From Ponticaulis sp. (lineage in GTDB: Bacteria > Pseudomonadota > Alphaproteobacteria > Caulobacterales > Hyphomonadaceae): a DNA stretch of 64,000 nt. The position numbers and the translations under genes are program-made. The notes below the pieces were generated by a model. That model had not been told where the DNA came from. It worked only from the letters and a program-made list of their open reading frames with translations, and did not search any database. The DNA lies in NCBI GenBank assembly GCA_002723155.1, contig PBNO01000002.1:645960-709959 (forward strand), in the 5' to 3' direction. Below are positions 35,784 through 44,280 of the stretch, piece after piece (the stretch's first letter is position 1; each line of letters opens with the position of its first letter).

Positions 35784-36476
35784 ATGACACAGGACGATCG
35801 TCCTCTGCGAGAGATCAGAACATTCGGGCGCCGCGACGGGCGCCCGCTCTCAAAGAAGCAAAAGCATCTTTATCAGACGCTGTTTCCACAGATTGAAGTT
35901 ACCAAAGACGGCCCGCTCACCAGCGAAGGCCTTTTTGGTGATGCGCGCCCGCTATGGCTGGAAATCGGCTTTGGCGGCGCCGAGCATCTCATCCGCCGGG
36001 GCCGTCTGAACCCTGATGTCGGTCTCATTGGCGCTGAACCGTTTCACGATGGCGTCGCGAAGGCCCTCACCGGCATTGCGGACAATGATCTCAAAAACAT
36101 CCGTCTGCATGATGATGACATCCGCCTTGTCCTGCCAAATTTCGGCGAAGCGGCATTCGAACGATGTTTTATCCTGTTTCCAGACCCATGGCCAAAGCGT
36201 CGCCAGCAAAAGCGACGCCTGGTCCAGCCAGCCTTTCTGGACGAACTTGCCTATGCCCTTAAGCCGGGCGCTCAGGTGCGGTTTGCCACCGACGTTATGA
36301 GCTATGCCGATGAAGCGCTCTGGCGTTTTCTTCAGCATGGGGCATTCGAATGGCATGCCGAACGCGCTGATGACTGGCGCAATCAGCCGGAAGACCATGA
36401 ACCAACACGCTATCAGCTGAAAAAGCTTGGCGATTGCGAACCTGTCTGGCTCGAGTTCACCCGCCGCGCAAATTAA
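35784..36476 (+). CDS. trmB: tRNA (guanine46-N7)-methyltransferase
   Basis: SAM-dependent enzyme forming m7G46 in tRNA variable loops. SAM motif I is LEIGFGGAEHL, and the catalytic/recognition segment is FPDPWPKRRQQKRRLVQP (PDPWxKxRxxKRR). The protein is 230 residues, normal. It begins 16 bp after metK, whose product supplies its methyl donor. Confidence 0.95.
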   Translation: MTQDDRPLREIRTFGRRDGRPLSKKQKHLYQTLFPQIEVTKDGPLTSEGLFGDARPLWLEIGFGGAEHLIRRGRLNPDVGLIGAEPFHDGVAKALTGIADNDLKNIRLHDDDIRLVLPNFGEAAFERCFILFPDPWPKRRQQKRRLVQPAFLDELAYALKPGAQVRFATDVMSYADEALWRFLQHGAFEWHAERADDWRNQPEDHEPTRYQLKKLGDCEPVWLEFTRRAN

Positions 36477-36512
36477 GGCATAGCTGGACCTGAAAAGATC
36501 GGGGGCTTAGCT

Positions 36513-36938
36513 GTGCTGGATAGTCTTCAAAACATTCTGACGAGTTTTGCCGCTTTGTTATGTGGCTTTGCTGTTGGCGGCACATGGGTTGGCGTCGTCG
36601 TCGTGCCGAATGAATCCTTCGACCATATGGATCACACCCGCGCTGACCGGAATGTCCGCGGAACACTGGTTGCCGCCTCTACCCCGATAGCCATCATGCT
36701 GCTGGCCGCCTCTGCACTTGCCGTTCTGGGCGGCGCTTTAGGTGCAGGCATTGTCGCTGCCGTGTCAGCATTCGGGTATTTTACCAACCGCTGGACGCTT
36801 GCACCTCGCAAACCGCGATCAGCCCCGCCGGGCGCCCGCCAGCGCAAAAAAACACAGCGCGTCGTTGCCGTCGCGCTGTCTCTCATATTCGGAGTGGGAT
36901 CCATCGCGGCCGGTGTCATGGCCGCGCTTCAAATCTGA
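36513..36938 (+). CDS. Uncharacterised small polytopic membrane protein
   Basis: 141-residue protein with about four hydrophobic segments (residues ~8-30, 50-68, 70-90, 118-138) and a basic, proline-rich cytosolic loop with GARQRKKTQR before the last helix. The start is GTG 36513 with a GGGGG upstream. I do not recognise a family. It lies alone between trmB and the convergent hydroxybutyrate dehydrogenase gene, whose stop is 3 bp away. Confidence 0.6.
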   Translation: MLDSLQNILTSFAALLCGFAVGGTWVGVVVVPNESFDHMDHTRADRNVRGTLVAASTPIAIMLLAASALAVLGGALGAGIVAAVSAFGYFTNRWTLAPRKPRSAPPGARQRKKTQRVVAVALSLIFGVGSIAAGVMAALQI

Positions 36939-36941
36939 GCG

Positions 36942-37724
36942 TTACTGGGCGACCCAGCCGCCATCCATCTGCATCATAGTGCCGTTGATCTGGTCTGCTG
37001 CTGGTGAGCACAGGAAGTATGCCATCTCGGCAACCTGCTCAGAGGTCACAAACTCTTTGGTTGGCTGCGCGGCCAGAAGCACGTTCTCTTTCACTTCCTG
37101 TTCGGAAATACCACGTGCTTTCGCCGTATCAGCAATCTGGTTCTCAACCAGCGGCGTGTAGACGTAACCCGGGCAGATTGCGTTACAGCGAACGCCTTTC
37201 GTTGCGCCTTCAAGCGCAATCACCTTTGTCAGACCCGCAATGCCGTGCTTGGCTGCGACATAAGCCGATTTGAACGGCGACGCGACGAGCGCATGAGCAG
37301 ATGCCGTGTTAATGATGCGGCCCCAGCCTTTTTCTTTCATGTAAGGCAGCGTCAGGCGGGTGGTATGGAAGCTGGATGTCAGGTTCAGACCGATGATCAG
37401 ATCCCATTTTTCGACCGGAAACTCCTCGATCGGCGCGACGTGCTGAACGCCCGCATTGTTCACCAAAATATCCACGCCGCCGAACGCCTCATTGGCTTCA
37501 GCAATCATAGCTTCAATCTGATCAGTTTTAGTGAGGTCGGCACCCGAATAAAGAGCCTTGATGCCATGCTCCTTTTCTAGTGATTGGCGAAAGTCTTCGA
37601 TCTCTTTCGCGTCTCCGAACCCGTTGATTACGACATTTGCTCCGGCCTGCGCGAATCTGGTCGCAATTGCCTGGCCAATTCCGCTCGTCGAGCCTGTAAT
37701 CAGAGCGGTTTTTGCTTGAAGCAT
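36942..37724 (-). CDS. 3-hydroxybutyrate dehydrogenase (SDR)
   Basis: 260-residue short-chain dehydrogenase interconverting 3-hydroxybutyrate and acetoacetate, part of PHB/ketone-body use. It has the nucleotide loop TGSTSGIGQAIA, the NNAG motif, catalytic Ser in NTASAHALVASP and YVAAK. The ICPGYVYTPLVENQI segment and overall pattern are those of BdhA. ATG 37724 has AGGAGA 8 nt upstream; an upstream ATG at 37787 is rejected. Confidence 0.9.
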   Translation of the reverse strand: MLQAKTALITGSTSGIGQAIATRFAQAGANVVINGFGDAKEIEDFRQSLEKEHGIKALYSGADLTKTDQIEAMIAEANEAFGGVDILVNNAGVQHVAPIEEFPVEKWDLIIGLNLTSSFHTTRLTLPYMKEKGWGRIINTASAHALVASPFKSAYVAAKHGIAGLTKVIALEGATKGVRCNAICPGYVYTPLVENQIADTAKARGISEQEVKENVLLAAQPTKEFVTSEQVAEMAYFLCSPAADQINGTMMQMDGGWVAQ

Positions 37725-37810
37725 GGCGCAATCTCCTAAATTGTTGCTACAACCAATTTGAACGTGACAGTCCACCGGTTGGTTCACGTGTATCTTCTAA
37801 GGGGAGTCAA

Positions 37811-38245
37811 ATGGACGCGGCAATCCAGTCCTTCGCTCACGGTTTTGATAACTTTCTGATCAGCACGCTCACTGCGGGCGCAATGTTACTCGTGAGCTGC
37901 GTAATTTATGTTCTGCTTACCCCGATGAAAGAGCTTGAACTTCTGCGCAATGGCAATGCGTCAGCTGGTCTCGGCCTTGCTGGTGTAATCATCGGTCTGG
38001 CTATCCCAATTGCGTCGGCTCTCGCAACAAGTGTTTCGCTTTTTGACCTGTTAATCTGGGGTGTCGTCGCACTTTTGATTCAACTGCTGGCGTTCCGCTT
38101 TGTTGACCTGATCCTGAAAGACCTCCCGCAGCGCATCCAGAATGATGAAGCCGGTGCGGCGATCCTTCTGATTGCCGTCAAAATCTCCTCTGCCATGATT
38201 ATTGGCGCGGCCCTTTGGGTGCCTGCCCCAACACCGCTTGGATAA
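37811..38245 (+). CDS. DUF350 membrane protein
   Basis: 144-residue inner-membrane protein of the DUF350/YjfL family with four hydrophobic helices. The conserved loop MKELELLRNGNASAGLGLAG links helices 1 and 2. Function is unknown; relatives occur in stress and pspA-associated operons. ATG 37811 lies 4-5 nt after GGGGAG. The next gene, a protease, starts 11 bp after its stop. Confidence 0.85.
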   Translation: MDAAIQSFAHGFDNFLISTLTAGAMLLVSCVIYVLLTPMKELELLRNGNASAGLGLAGVIIGLAIPIASALATSVSLFDLLIWGVVALLIQLLAFRFVDLILKDLPQRIQNDEAGAAILLIAVKISSAMIIGAALWVPAPTPLG

Positions 38246-38256
38246 GGTCATTTCCG

Positions 38257-39084
38257 GTGAAGCTGCCTGACTGGTTCATATATACAGTAGCCCTGGCCGC
38301 CGTGCTCTACACGCTCTTCGCAAACTCGGAGAGCAATGACGCACCGCCTGCCGTGCCTGAAGACATCCAGCTTCCGGATGTCACGCTCCCTCTGCCCTCC
38401 ATTTTCGATGAAGAGGTACTGGTCGAGCTGGAAGAAACCGACAGGCCAAATATTGGCACAGCCTTTTCCGTAGGCCGCGAAGGCATGTGGCTGACGGCGC
38501 GCCATGTTGTTGATGGCTGTTCCGATCTAGCCGTGCAGGTCGGCAATAGCCGGATCGTACCGGTCACCCGATATGAAACCGCTGCAAGCGCCGATCTTGC
38601 CCTCCTCTATACCGATGGCGGACCGGAACCGACTGTGCTCGATCTTGAAGAAGAACTCCGCGTTGGCCAGCAAGGCTATCATATCGGCTACCCGCAGGGG
38701 CGCGCAGGTGAAGTCAGCTCCCGCCTGCTCTCACGATCGGTTCTGCGTACGACAGGCCGCTACCAGTCATCAGAACCTGTCATCGCCTGGGCTGAATCAG
38801 GACGCACCAGAAACCTGATGGGCACGCTAGGCGGCATGAGCGGCGGCCCGCTCTTCAATGAGAATGGCGAGGTGATTGGCGTCACAGTGGCCGAAAGCCC
38901 GCGACGCGGCCGGATTTACACCGCCGCGCCGACCTCTTTGCAGTCTTTTCTGAACGCAGAAGCCGATTTAATGCTGGACGGGGAGCAGACACGCAGCCTC
39001 AGCCCCGATAACTATGGCGGCGAAGGCGACCGTCTGCGTCGCAATCTGACCATCGTTAAAGTCCTTTGCAGAGCCAGAGATTGA
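38257..39084 (+). CDS. Membrane-anchored trypsin-like serine protease
   Basis: About 275 residues from GTG 38257. An N-terminal signal anchor (WFIYTVALAAVLYTLFA) is followed by an S1-type fold. The triad is visible: His in LTARHVVDGC, Asp in SADLALLYTD and Ser in GGMSGGPLFNENGEVIGV. There is no PDZ domain, unlike DegP/DegS. It probably faces the periplasm. It follows the DUF350 gene and its stop lies 1 bp before pyrF, so the three may be cotranscribed. Confidence 0.82.
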   Translation: MKLPDWFIYTVALAAVLYTLFANSESNDAPPAVPEDIQLPDVTLPLPSIFDEEVLVELEETDRPNIGTAFSVGREGMWLTARHVVDGCSDLAVQVGNSRIVPVTRYETAASADLALLYTDGGPEPTVLDLEEELRVGQQGYHIGYPQGRAGEVSSRLLSRSVLRTTGRYQSSEPVIAWAESGRTRNLMGTLGGMSGGPLFNENGEVIGVTVAESPRRGRIYTAAPTSLQSFLNAEADLMLDGEQTRSLSPDNYGGEGDRLRRNLTIVKVLCRARD

Positions 39085-39085
39085 T

Positions 39086-39976
39086 ATGACCCGACCATTT
39101 GCTGACAGGCTGATTGAGAAAACTCGTGAGTTCGGCCCGCTCTGTGTCGGCATTGACCCTCACCCGCATATGTTCCCGGAACTGTTCGGCAATCCAAGCG
39201 CGGGCAGTATTGCGGTCTGGGCGGACGGCATTATCGAAGCCGCTGCCGGAAAAGTCGCCTGCATCAAACCGCAAGCGGCCTTCTTTGAAATCTGGGGCAG
39301 CCCAGGCATGGCTGCGATGGAGCACATCTGTAAGACCGCGCGCAATGCAGGCCTGCTGGTGATTATGGATGCCAAACGCGGCGATATCGGCTCAACCGCT
39401 CAGGGCTATGCAACGGCTTATCTGGGTGAGAATGCGTCCTGCGCGTGCGATGCGCTTACCGTGAACCCGTATATGGGCCTTGAGACGCTAGACCCATTCG
39501 TCAACACGGCAGCAGACAATGGGCGCGGCATAGCTGTGCTCACGCGTACATCCAATCCGGGCGCAGCGGACATTCAGGAAAAATTCGTCGATGGCGAACC
39601 GGTCTTTATGCGTATGGCAAAAGCCTTCCATGAAAAGGGTCAAAAGCTGAAAGGCCAATCAACCGACTGGTCCGGCATGATGCTGGTGGCCGGCGCGACT
39701 GCTCCGGAAGAAGCGCGGCAAATCCGTGATGCTGCGCCTGACAATCTGTTGCTGGTTCCGGGTTATGGCGCTCAGGGTGCGGGCGCGGCAGAGGCCGTGG
39801 CCGGTTTTGTGCCCGTAAGCGGCACGCTTGAAGGCGGCGTTGTGAACGCTTCGCGCTCGGTTACCTTCCCAGAGGCCGCCCAGAAAGCGGGTACCGTCGA
39901 GGAATGGCAGCACGCGATTTCCGAAGCGATTAATTTTGCGCAAGATGATCTGTTAAAAGCTACCCAGAATTGCTAA
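39086..39976 (+). CDS. pyrF: Orotidine 5'-phosphate decarboxylase, type 2
   Basis: Final step of UMP synthesis. At 296 residues it is longer than the common ~235-residue bacterial PyrF and matches the type-2 subfamily: N-terminus MTRPFADRLIEKTREFGPL, VGIDPHPHM, catalytic DAKRGDIGSTAQGY, and NPYMGLETLDPF. Catalytic Lys and Asp residues are in place. The type-2 form is less usual in alphaproteobacteria as far as I know, which hints at transfer or an old paralogue. Confidence 0.92.
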   Translation: MTRPFADRLIEKTREFGPLCVGIDPHPHMFPELFGNPSAGSIAVWADGIIEAAAGKVACIKPQAAFFEIWGSPGMAAMEHICKTARNAGLLVIMDAKRGDIGSTAQGYATAYLGENASCACDALTVNPYMGLETLDPFVNTAADNGRGIAVLTRTSNPGAADIQEKFVDGEPVFMRMAKAFHEKGQKLKGQSTDWSGMMLVAGATAPEEARQIRDAAPDNLLLVPGYGAQGAGAAEAVAGFVPVSGTLEGGVVNASRSVTFPEAAQKAGTVEEWQHAISEAINFAQDDLLKATQNC

Positions 39977-40012
39977 ACAGATTCCTTTCCTGTTTGGGGG
40001 AGGGAAACTCAC

Positions 40013-40543
40013 ATGCATATTCTTCTTGCCGTGCTTGGCGGGCTTAGCGCGCTCGGTGTTCTGCTCTGGCGCATTCAGTCAGGCATGCATGCAGCCCGTG
40101 AAATCAAGGACTTCGCAGAAGGTGCGATCAACCTTCCCCGCAAGCTCGCGTTTCGCAGAAAATCCGGAAAGTCAGGCTCCAATCTCGTTGAGGACCCGCG
40201 CGAAGCCGCGACAATCCTCATGCTGGAAGTCGCGCGCGCTGGCGGAGACGTCACGCGCACTCAGAAAGACGTGATAGAGCGCCTCGTGTCAGAGAATTTC
40301 GGTTTTTCTGCCAGTGCCGCAGAAGAAGTTATCGTACAGGCGGCGTGGGTCAGTGAGAAAGAAGCCCGGACCGATGCACTGCTACGCCGTATGGCACGGG
40401 TGGTATCTAACGCGGTCTCCCGCCAGGAACTTATCGAACTGAAAGATATGATGGACAAGGTGAGCTCAGCGGACGGTGGGCCGAACCAGAACCAGCTCGA
40501 TACCATCACGGACTATCAAACTCTCGTTGGGCTGAACCGCTAA
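40013..40543 (+). CDS. TerB-like helical protein with N-terminal anchor
   Basis: 176 residues: an N-terminal hydrophobic segment (HILLAVLGGLSALGVLLW), a basic stretch, then an all-helical domain (residues ~62-150) resembling TerB/TerB-like regions (ATILMLEVARAGGDVTRTQK, with Leu-rich helices). TerB domains occur in tellurite-resistance and membrane-stress systems; a specific function is not evident. A strong GGGGGAGGG ribosome site is present. It is paired with a similar gene at 40683. Confidence 0.65.
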   Translation: MHILLAVLGGLSALGVLLWRIQSGMHAAREIKDFAEGAINLPRKLAFRRKSGKSGSNLVEDPREAATILMLEVARAGGDVTRTQKDVIERLVSENFGFSASAAEEVIVQAAWVSEKEARTDALLRRMARVVSNAVSRQELIELKDMMDKVSSADGGPNQNQLDTITDYQTLVGLNR

Positions 40544-40617
40544 GCCTTAATGTCTGCTTTTCCTTTCGAAACGCCTGTCCTACATTGAAAGGATTAGAGG
40601 CCGGATCAAAGCTGGAC

Positions 40618-40683
40618 ATGATGAAGCAAACAGTCACTTCATATTTGAAGTATCCCGCATCACAATATCGGCGTTACGCCTGA
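40618..40683 (+). CDS. 21-codon leader ORF coupled to the second TerB-like gene
   Basis: ATGATGAAGCAA starts a short frame (MMKQTVTSYLKYPASQYRRY...) that ends with TGA overlapping the next gene's ATG (TGATG at 40681-40685). A GGA lies 4 nt before its first ATG, whereas the TerB-like gene has no ribosome site of its own. It may act only to bring ribosomes to that start. Peptide function is not implied. Confidence 0.35.
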   Translation: MMKQTVTSYLKYPASQYRRYA

Positions 40684-41162
40684 TGCAGGTCTGGTTCGCC
40701 ATTATCGCCATTGTTGCGTTCGCCTTTCTCATAGCCCGCGCTATGCGCGAAAAAGCTGAGAAACAGCGCGTTGAATCCTCTCATGAGAGCGAAGTGACCC
40801 ATCACATTACAGAGCCCCTTATGGGCATTCTCGGCTTTATGATGGCGATTATCTGGGCTGACGGCGAACCTGATAACACGCAGATTGACGCGACCTTCGC
40901 CATGCTGAAGAACCGGTTCCGCCTTGATGATGACGAAGCGCCACAAGCGATGGGCGCGGCCTCCGGCCTGTTGCATACAGCCAAAGATAAAGATGCCCTG
41001 CTCCGCGATCTTGGCCGCCTGATCCGCCGGAACTATTCAGACCGTGAAATTATCGATTTTGACGAAGTGCTGGTTGAGCTGACCGAGGTGAAATGCGAAC
41101 CAACGCGTGCCCAATTGCGCATTCTACAGGTCTTCCGCACTCAGACAGGTGTGACCGTTTAG
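40683..41162 (+). CDS. TerB-like membrane-anchored protein
   Basis: 159 residues with an N-terminal helix (FAIIAIVAFAFLIARAM) and a helical TerB-like domain. The segment MAIIWADGEPDNTQIDATFAML matches the TerB feature of an acidic turn between helices (ADGE). It is similar in layout to the preceding gene, suggesting an old duplication. There is no Shine-Dalgarno sequence; the start overlaps the stop of a 21-codon leader ORF. Function is unknown. Confidence 0.65.
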   Translation: MQVWFAIIAIVAFAFLIARAMREKAEKQRVESSHESEVTHHITEPLMGILGFMMAIIWADGEPDNTQIDATFAMLKNRFRLDDDEAPQAMGAASGLLHTAKDKDALLRDLGRLIRRNYSDREIIDFDEVLVELTEVKCEPTRAQLRILQVFRTQTGVTV

Positions 41163-41234
41163 TCGGGCCTTCCCTAAAGTGACGCCATGTTCTAATCGAA
41201 GGCATCCGATCTTAGAGCAAGCAAGCGTAGTTTC

Positions 41235-42053
41235 ATGTCTGATCCCTATAATTCCCGCGTCTGGAAAGATAACTGGCTGAACGGATCAGTCTTTCGTCAT
41301 GGTCGCCTGCAAGGGTGTCTGGTGACGTCGAAGAATTCCGGCACGCACTGGATCAAATACATGCTGAGCGTTGCGCTGGCCGAAACCTACGGCGTGGAAC
41401 CTCCGCCATACTTCTCGGAAGCTGCGACCCAGCCCTATATCGGCAATCCGAAAAATGTATCGCCGTTTAAAGAACTGCCGGCACTCGCTTTCGCGCACAC
41501 GATTCCGCACGCGCTGATGGATCAGAAATGGTCACACGGCCTGTTCAACCTGCCGCCCTATGTTCTGCAGGTCCGTCACCCTATGCAGATTCTCGCTTCG
41601 CACTTCACCAAGTGGAATTACGAGCTGCAAACCGACTGGCTGACCTATCTTAAGGGCGATCCGGCAGGTGAGATGTATCGCTGCGATCTGTTCTGGCTTG
41701 CCCGCTTCTGGAACCGCTGGGGTGATCTGAAACAGCGCTTCCCTGAAAAGATTCTGCGCGTGCGCTATGAAGAGGTCCAGGCCGACACGCGCGGTCGCCT
41801 GCAAGCAATCTCTGACCATTGGAAGATCAACCTCACACCGGCGTCCATTGAGATGGCGATTGAGGCCGGCACGAAAGAGGCTATGGCTAAAAAGGTCGAC
41901 CCGAACGCAGAAAAGAACGTGCTTCAGAAGCGTAAGGACGATCTGAACGAGCTCTTCACCGGCGAAGCGCTCGCTATCTATCAGGATATTGTCGGCGAAT
42001 ATTTCCGCCACGACCTTGGATATGACCTTCTGGCCATTCCACAGAAAAGCTAG
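41235..42053 (+). CDS. Sulfotransferase-family protein
   Basis: 272-residue PAPS-dependent sulfotransferase-like protein. The 5'-phosphosulfate binding loop reads TSKNSGTHWIKYMLS (family PKSGTTW), the 3'-phosphate motif lies in VLQVRHPMQILASHF (R..P...S), and the region ILRVRYEEVQADTRG follows the usual LxYEDL pattern. The acceptor, perhaps a glycan or lipid, cannot be predicted. The stop codon overlaps that of the convergent YciI-like gene (CTAG). Confidence 0.8.
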   Translation: MSDPYNSRVWKDNWLNGSVFRHGRLQGCLVTSKNSGTHWIKYMLSVALAETYGVEPPPYFSEAATQPYIGNPKNVSPFKELPALAFAHTIPHALMDQKWSHGLFNLPPYVLQVRHPMQILASHFTKWNYELQTDWLTYLKGDPAGEMYRCDLFWLARFWNRWGDLKQRFPEKILRVRYEEVQADTRGRLQAISDHWKINLTPASIEMAIEAGTKEAMAKKVDPNAEKNVLQKRKDDLNELFTGEALAIYQDIVGEYFRHDLGYDLLAIPQKS

Positions 42054-42334
42054 TTCGAAATCACCAGCTTGAACGGGCGGATATCCACCGTCTGGAAGAG
42101 GCCGGCCTTTACATAAGGGTCTTCAGCCTGAAACGCTTTGAGCGCCTCTTCGCTTTCCGCCTCGATCAGAAAGACTGAGCCGATAAAGCTCTCACCATCG
42201 TCAGCGAGCAGCGGGCCCGCCATGCGGACAGTATCGCCAGCGGCTTTAGCCCACTCAAGGTGAGCGGCGCGGTTTTCAAGGCGCAGATCCAGCGCGCCCG
42301 GCTTATCGAGCGCCATCACATGAAACAGTGCCAT
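42050..42334 (-). CDS. YciI-like protein
   Basis: 94-residue ferredoxin-like alpha/beta protein of the YciI family: ALFHVMALDKPGALDLRLEN, then HLEWAKAAGDTVRMAGPLL and the terminal AEDPYVKAGLF. The conserved His (RAAHLEW) and Asp are present. Family function is poorly defined. It is last in a three-gene leftward operon and its start overlaps the glyoxalase stop (TAATG). Confidence 0.87.
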   Translation of the reverse strand: MALFHVMALDKPGALDLRLENRAAHLEWAKAAGDTVRMAGPLLADDGESFIGSVFLIEAESEEALKAFQAEDPYVKAGLFQTVDIRPFKLVISN

Positions 42335-42804
42335 TACCAGCTCCCGATATTCTCGGCGCTTGCCCAGGGCTCTTTAGGCGCCTGTGGCTTGCCCTTCTGA
42401 AGAAGTTCAACGGAGATACCATCCGGTGAGCGGACAAACGCCATGTATCCATCGCGTGGTGGGCGGTTGATCGTCACACCCATATCGGACAGGCGCTCAA
42501 CAACTTCGTAGACATCACCGACCTGATAGGCCAGATGCCCGAAATTGCGACCACCAGAATACTCTTCAGGGTCCCAGTTATGGGTCAGCTCAACCATTGG
42601 AATGCCCTCTTTGAGCGGCGTGCCGGAGGTGTCAAACTTCACGCGATCGAGATCTTCAGGCGCTGCCAGAAACACCAGTGTAAACCGGCCTGCCTCATTA
42701 TCGATCCGGCGGACTTCCTTCAGCCCGAGCCCCTCACAGAAGAATTTCAGCGTGTCATCCAGATTGGTCACGCGAACCATGGTGTGAAGATACTCAATGC
42801 TCAT
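42334..42804 (-). CDS. Glyoxalase I-like lactoylglutathione lyase
   Basis: 156-residue VOC-fold enzyme converting the methylglyoxal-glutathione adduct to lactoylglutathione. Metal ligands can be placed in YLHTMVRV (His), PMVELTHNWD (Glu), NFGHLAYQVGD (His) and GISVELLQKG (Glu). GLGLKEVRRIDNEAGRFTLVFL is close to the GloA consensus, with gshB elsewhere in the window supplying the cofactor pathway. The start overlaps the upstream membrane-protein gene by four bases. Confidence 0.9.
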   Translation of the reverse strand: MSIEYLHTMVRVTNLDDTLKFFCEGLGLKEVRRIDNEAGRFTLVFLAAPEDLDRVKFDTSGTPLKEGIPMVELTHNWDPEEYSGGRNFGHLAYQVGDVYEVVERLSDMGVTINRPPRDGYMAFVRSPDGISVELLQKGKPQAPKEPWASAENIGSW

Positions 42805-43295
42805 TGTTCGGAAACTCCCCAGGAATTCAGTGTTGCAGGATCAGGCGCTTTTTCCTTCGCCCATTCCACGTCAAAGTTAGCAGGACGGCCTTTATGATAG
42901 CGGTGCGCGTAAATACCTGCGACCAGCACAAGCGAGGCCATTGTCGTCACAGCCAGATAAAATGAATGGACCAGCGTGCCCTCGGCGAACACATCATTCG
43001 CGCCGTTAACGTAATAGAGCTTTACCCAGATTGTACTGAACAGCCAGACAGCCAGCGGCATGACAATGGTCGCCGTCAGACAGGCGAGCCAGCGATAAAT
43101 CGAGACACGTAGAACGCTGGTACGGATATGCGCCTGTTCGAAAGGTTCATAAGGTTCGTCAGCCGGAAACTCTCCGCGCTGACGGGCAGCGTCATACACA
43201 ATGCGCGCCTCTTTCTTAATGCCGGTAAAGCTCCACGCGATGAACGCAGCCCAGACGGCATAAAAGCCGATGATGCCAAGGATAATCCAGGTCAA
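42801..43295 (-). CDS. Uncharacterised three-helix membrane protein
   Basis: 164 residues with helices at about 3-24, 68-88 and 106-128. An acidic cytosolic loop (EFPADEPYEPFEQAH) lies between helices 1 and 2 and a soluble tail follows. I recognise no family. It overlaps the glyoxalase start by four bases and is therefore cotranslated with it; no functional link is evident. Confidence 0.65.
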   Translation of the reverse strand: MTWIILGIIGFYAVWAAFIAWSFTGIKKEARIVYDAARQRGEFPADEPYEPFEQAHIRTSVLRVSIYRWLACLTATIVMPLAVWLFSTIWVKLYYVNGANDVFAEGTLVHSFYLAVTTMASLVLVAGIYAHRYHKGRPANFDVEWAKEKAPDPATLNSWGVSEQ

Positions 43296-43321
43296 TAAAC
43301 GCTACTCCTGATCGGGCTCGG

Positions 43322-44224
43322 TCAGGAAGGCGCCTCTGCCTCCCGATAACCGGCTTCCATCGCCAACATGGCGCGTTTTCGTCTTACGCCCCAATGATAA
43401 TTATGTAACCGACCGTCAGAAGCCAAGGCCCGGTGACAGGGAATAAACCAGGAAATCGGATTTGCGCCCACCGCCGTACCTGTTGCGCGGGCTGCGCCTT
43501 CCCTGCCCGCAGCGCGTGCCACCTCGCCATATGTGCGCGTCTCACCCACCGGAATTTCAAGCAGAGCCCGCCAGATTTGCCTGCGAAACGGCGTACCATA
43601 AAGCGCCAGCGGCACACGCGCGCCCGGTGCAAAAATGCGATCTGCAAAATCGGCCGCCTTTGTGTCGTCCCGGCGAATGTCTGCGTTCGGATAACGCGAT
43701 GCCAGATCGGCAAACGCGGCCTGTTCTGGCCTGCCGACATGCTCACCGGCCCGACCAGCTGTTTCCGGTTGGTCATCTATAAAGCCAAGCCCGCTCAATC
43801 CGCGATCTGAGAACAGTAAAACGCCAGTTCCGAACGGCGTTGGCCCTTTACCGATGGTCAGCGTTACATCACGGCCTCCAGAGCCCGCCTCGCCCGGGGT
43901 CAAAGCCTCATGCGCGATGAAAAGATCATGCAGACGCGAGGGGCCGGACACTTCAACCTCATAGCTTGCTTCCAGCACACTTGCGCCTTGCCGAAGCAGA
44001 TCTCCCGCCTCAGCATGTGCGAGGGAAGACATGTACTGTTTCGGCGAGATACCGGCCCAGCGCGTAAACTCTTTCTGGAAATGCGCCGGAGACAGACCAA
44101 ACTGCGCGGCAATTTCATTAAGCCCCGGTCGCCCCTTCCAGTTTTCACCCAGATAAACGAGCGCATCAGCCATGCGATTATAGGCTTTGCAGCGGTCATC
44201 AAGGGAAAGAGCGGTGTGTGTCAT
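43322..44224 (-). CDS. Ada-like AraC/methylated-DNA methyltransferase fusion
   Basis: About 300 residues. An N-terminal AraC-type helix-turn-helix (NEIAAQFGLSPAHFQKEFTR, GISPKQYM) is fused to a C-terminal O6-alkylguanine methyltransferase domain whose acceptor Cys lies in NPISWFIPCHRALAS. It lacks the N-terminal phosphotriester-sensing Ada domain. Such proteins repair alkylated DNA and may regulate their own operon. ATG 44224 is chosen over an in-frame GTG at 44260; neither has a clear ribosome site. Confidence 0.9.
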   Translation of the reverse strand: MTHTALSLDDRCKAYNRMADALVYLGENWKGRPGLNEIAAQFGLSPAHFQKEFTRWAGISPKQYMSSLAHAEAGDLLRQGASVLEASYEVEVSGPSRLHDLFIAHEALTPGEAGSGGRDVTLTIGKGPTPFGTGVLLFSDRGLSGLGFIDDQPETAGRAGEHVGRPEQAAFADLASRYPNADIRRDDTKAADFADRIFAPGARVPLALYGTPFRRQIWRALLEIPVGETRTYGEVARAAGREGAARATGTAVGANPISWFIPCHRALASDGRLHNYHWGVRRKRAMLAMEAGYREAEAPS

Positions 44225-44280
44225 GGGCCCAGTCTGACGTTGCTTTGCGCCTTGCGCCACCTGAATCTTGTGGTCGCGCC

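Noticed and set aside
39975..39995. AAACAG/CTGTTT inverted repeat after pyrF as terminator
   Set aside because: Short AT-rich stem followed by a G-run, not a T-tract.
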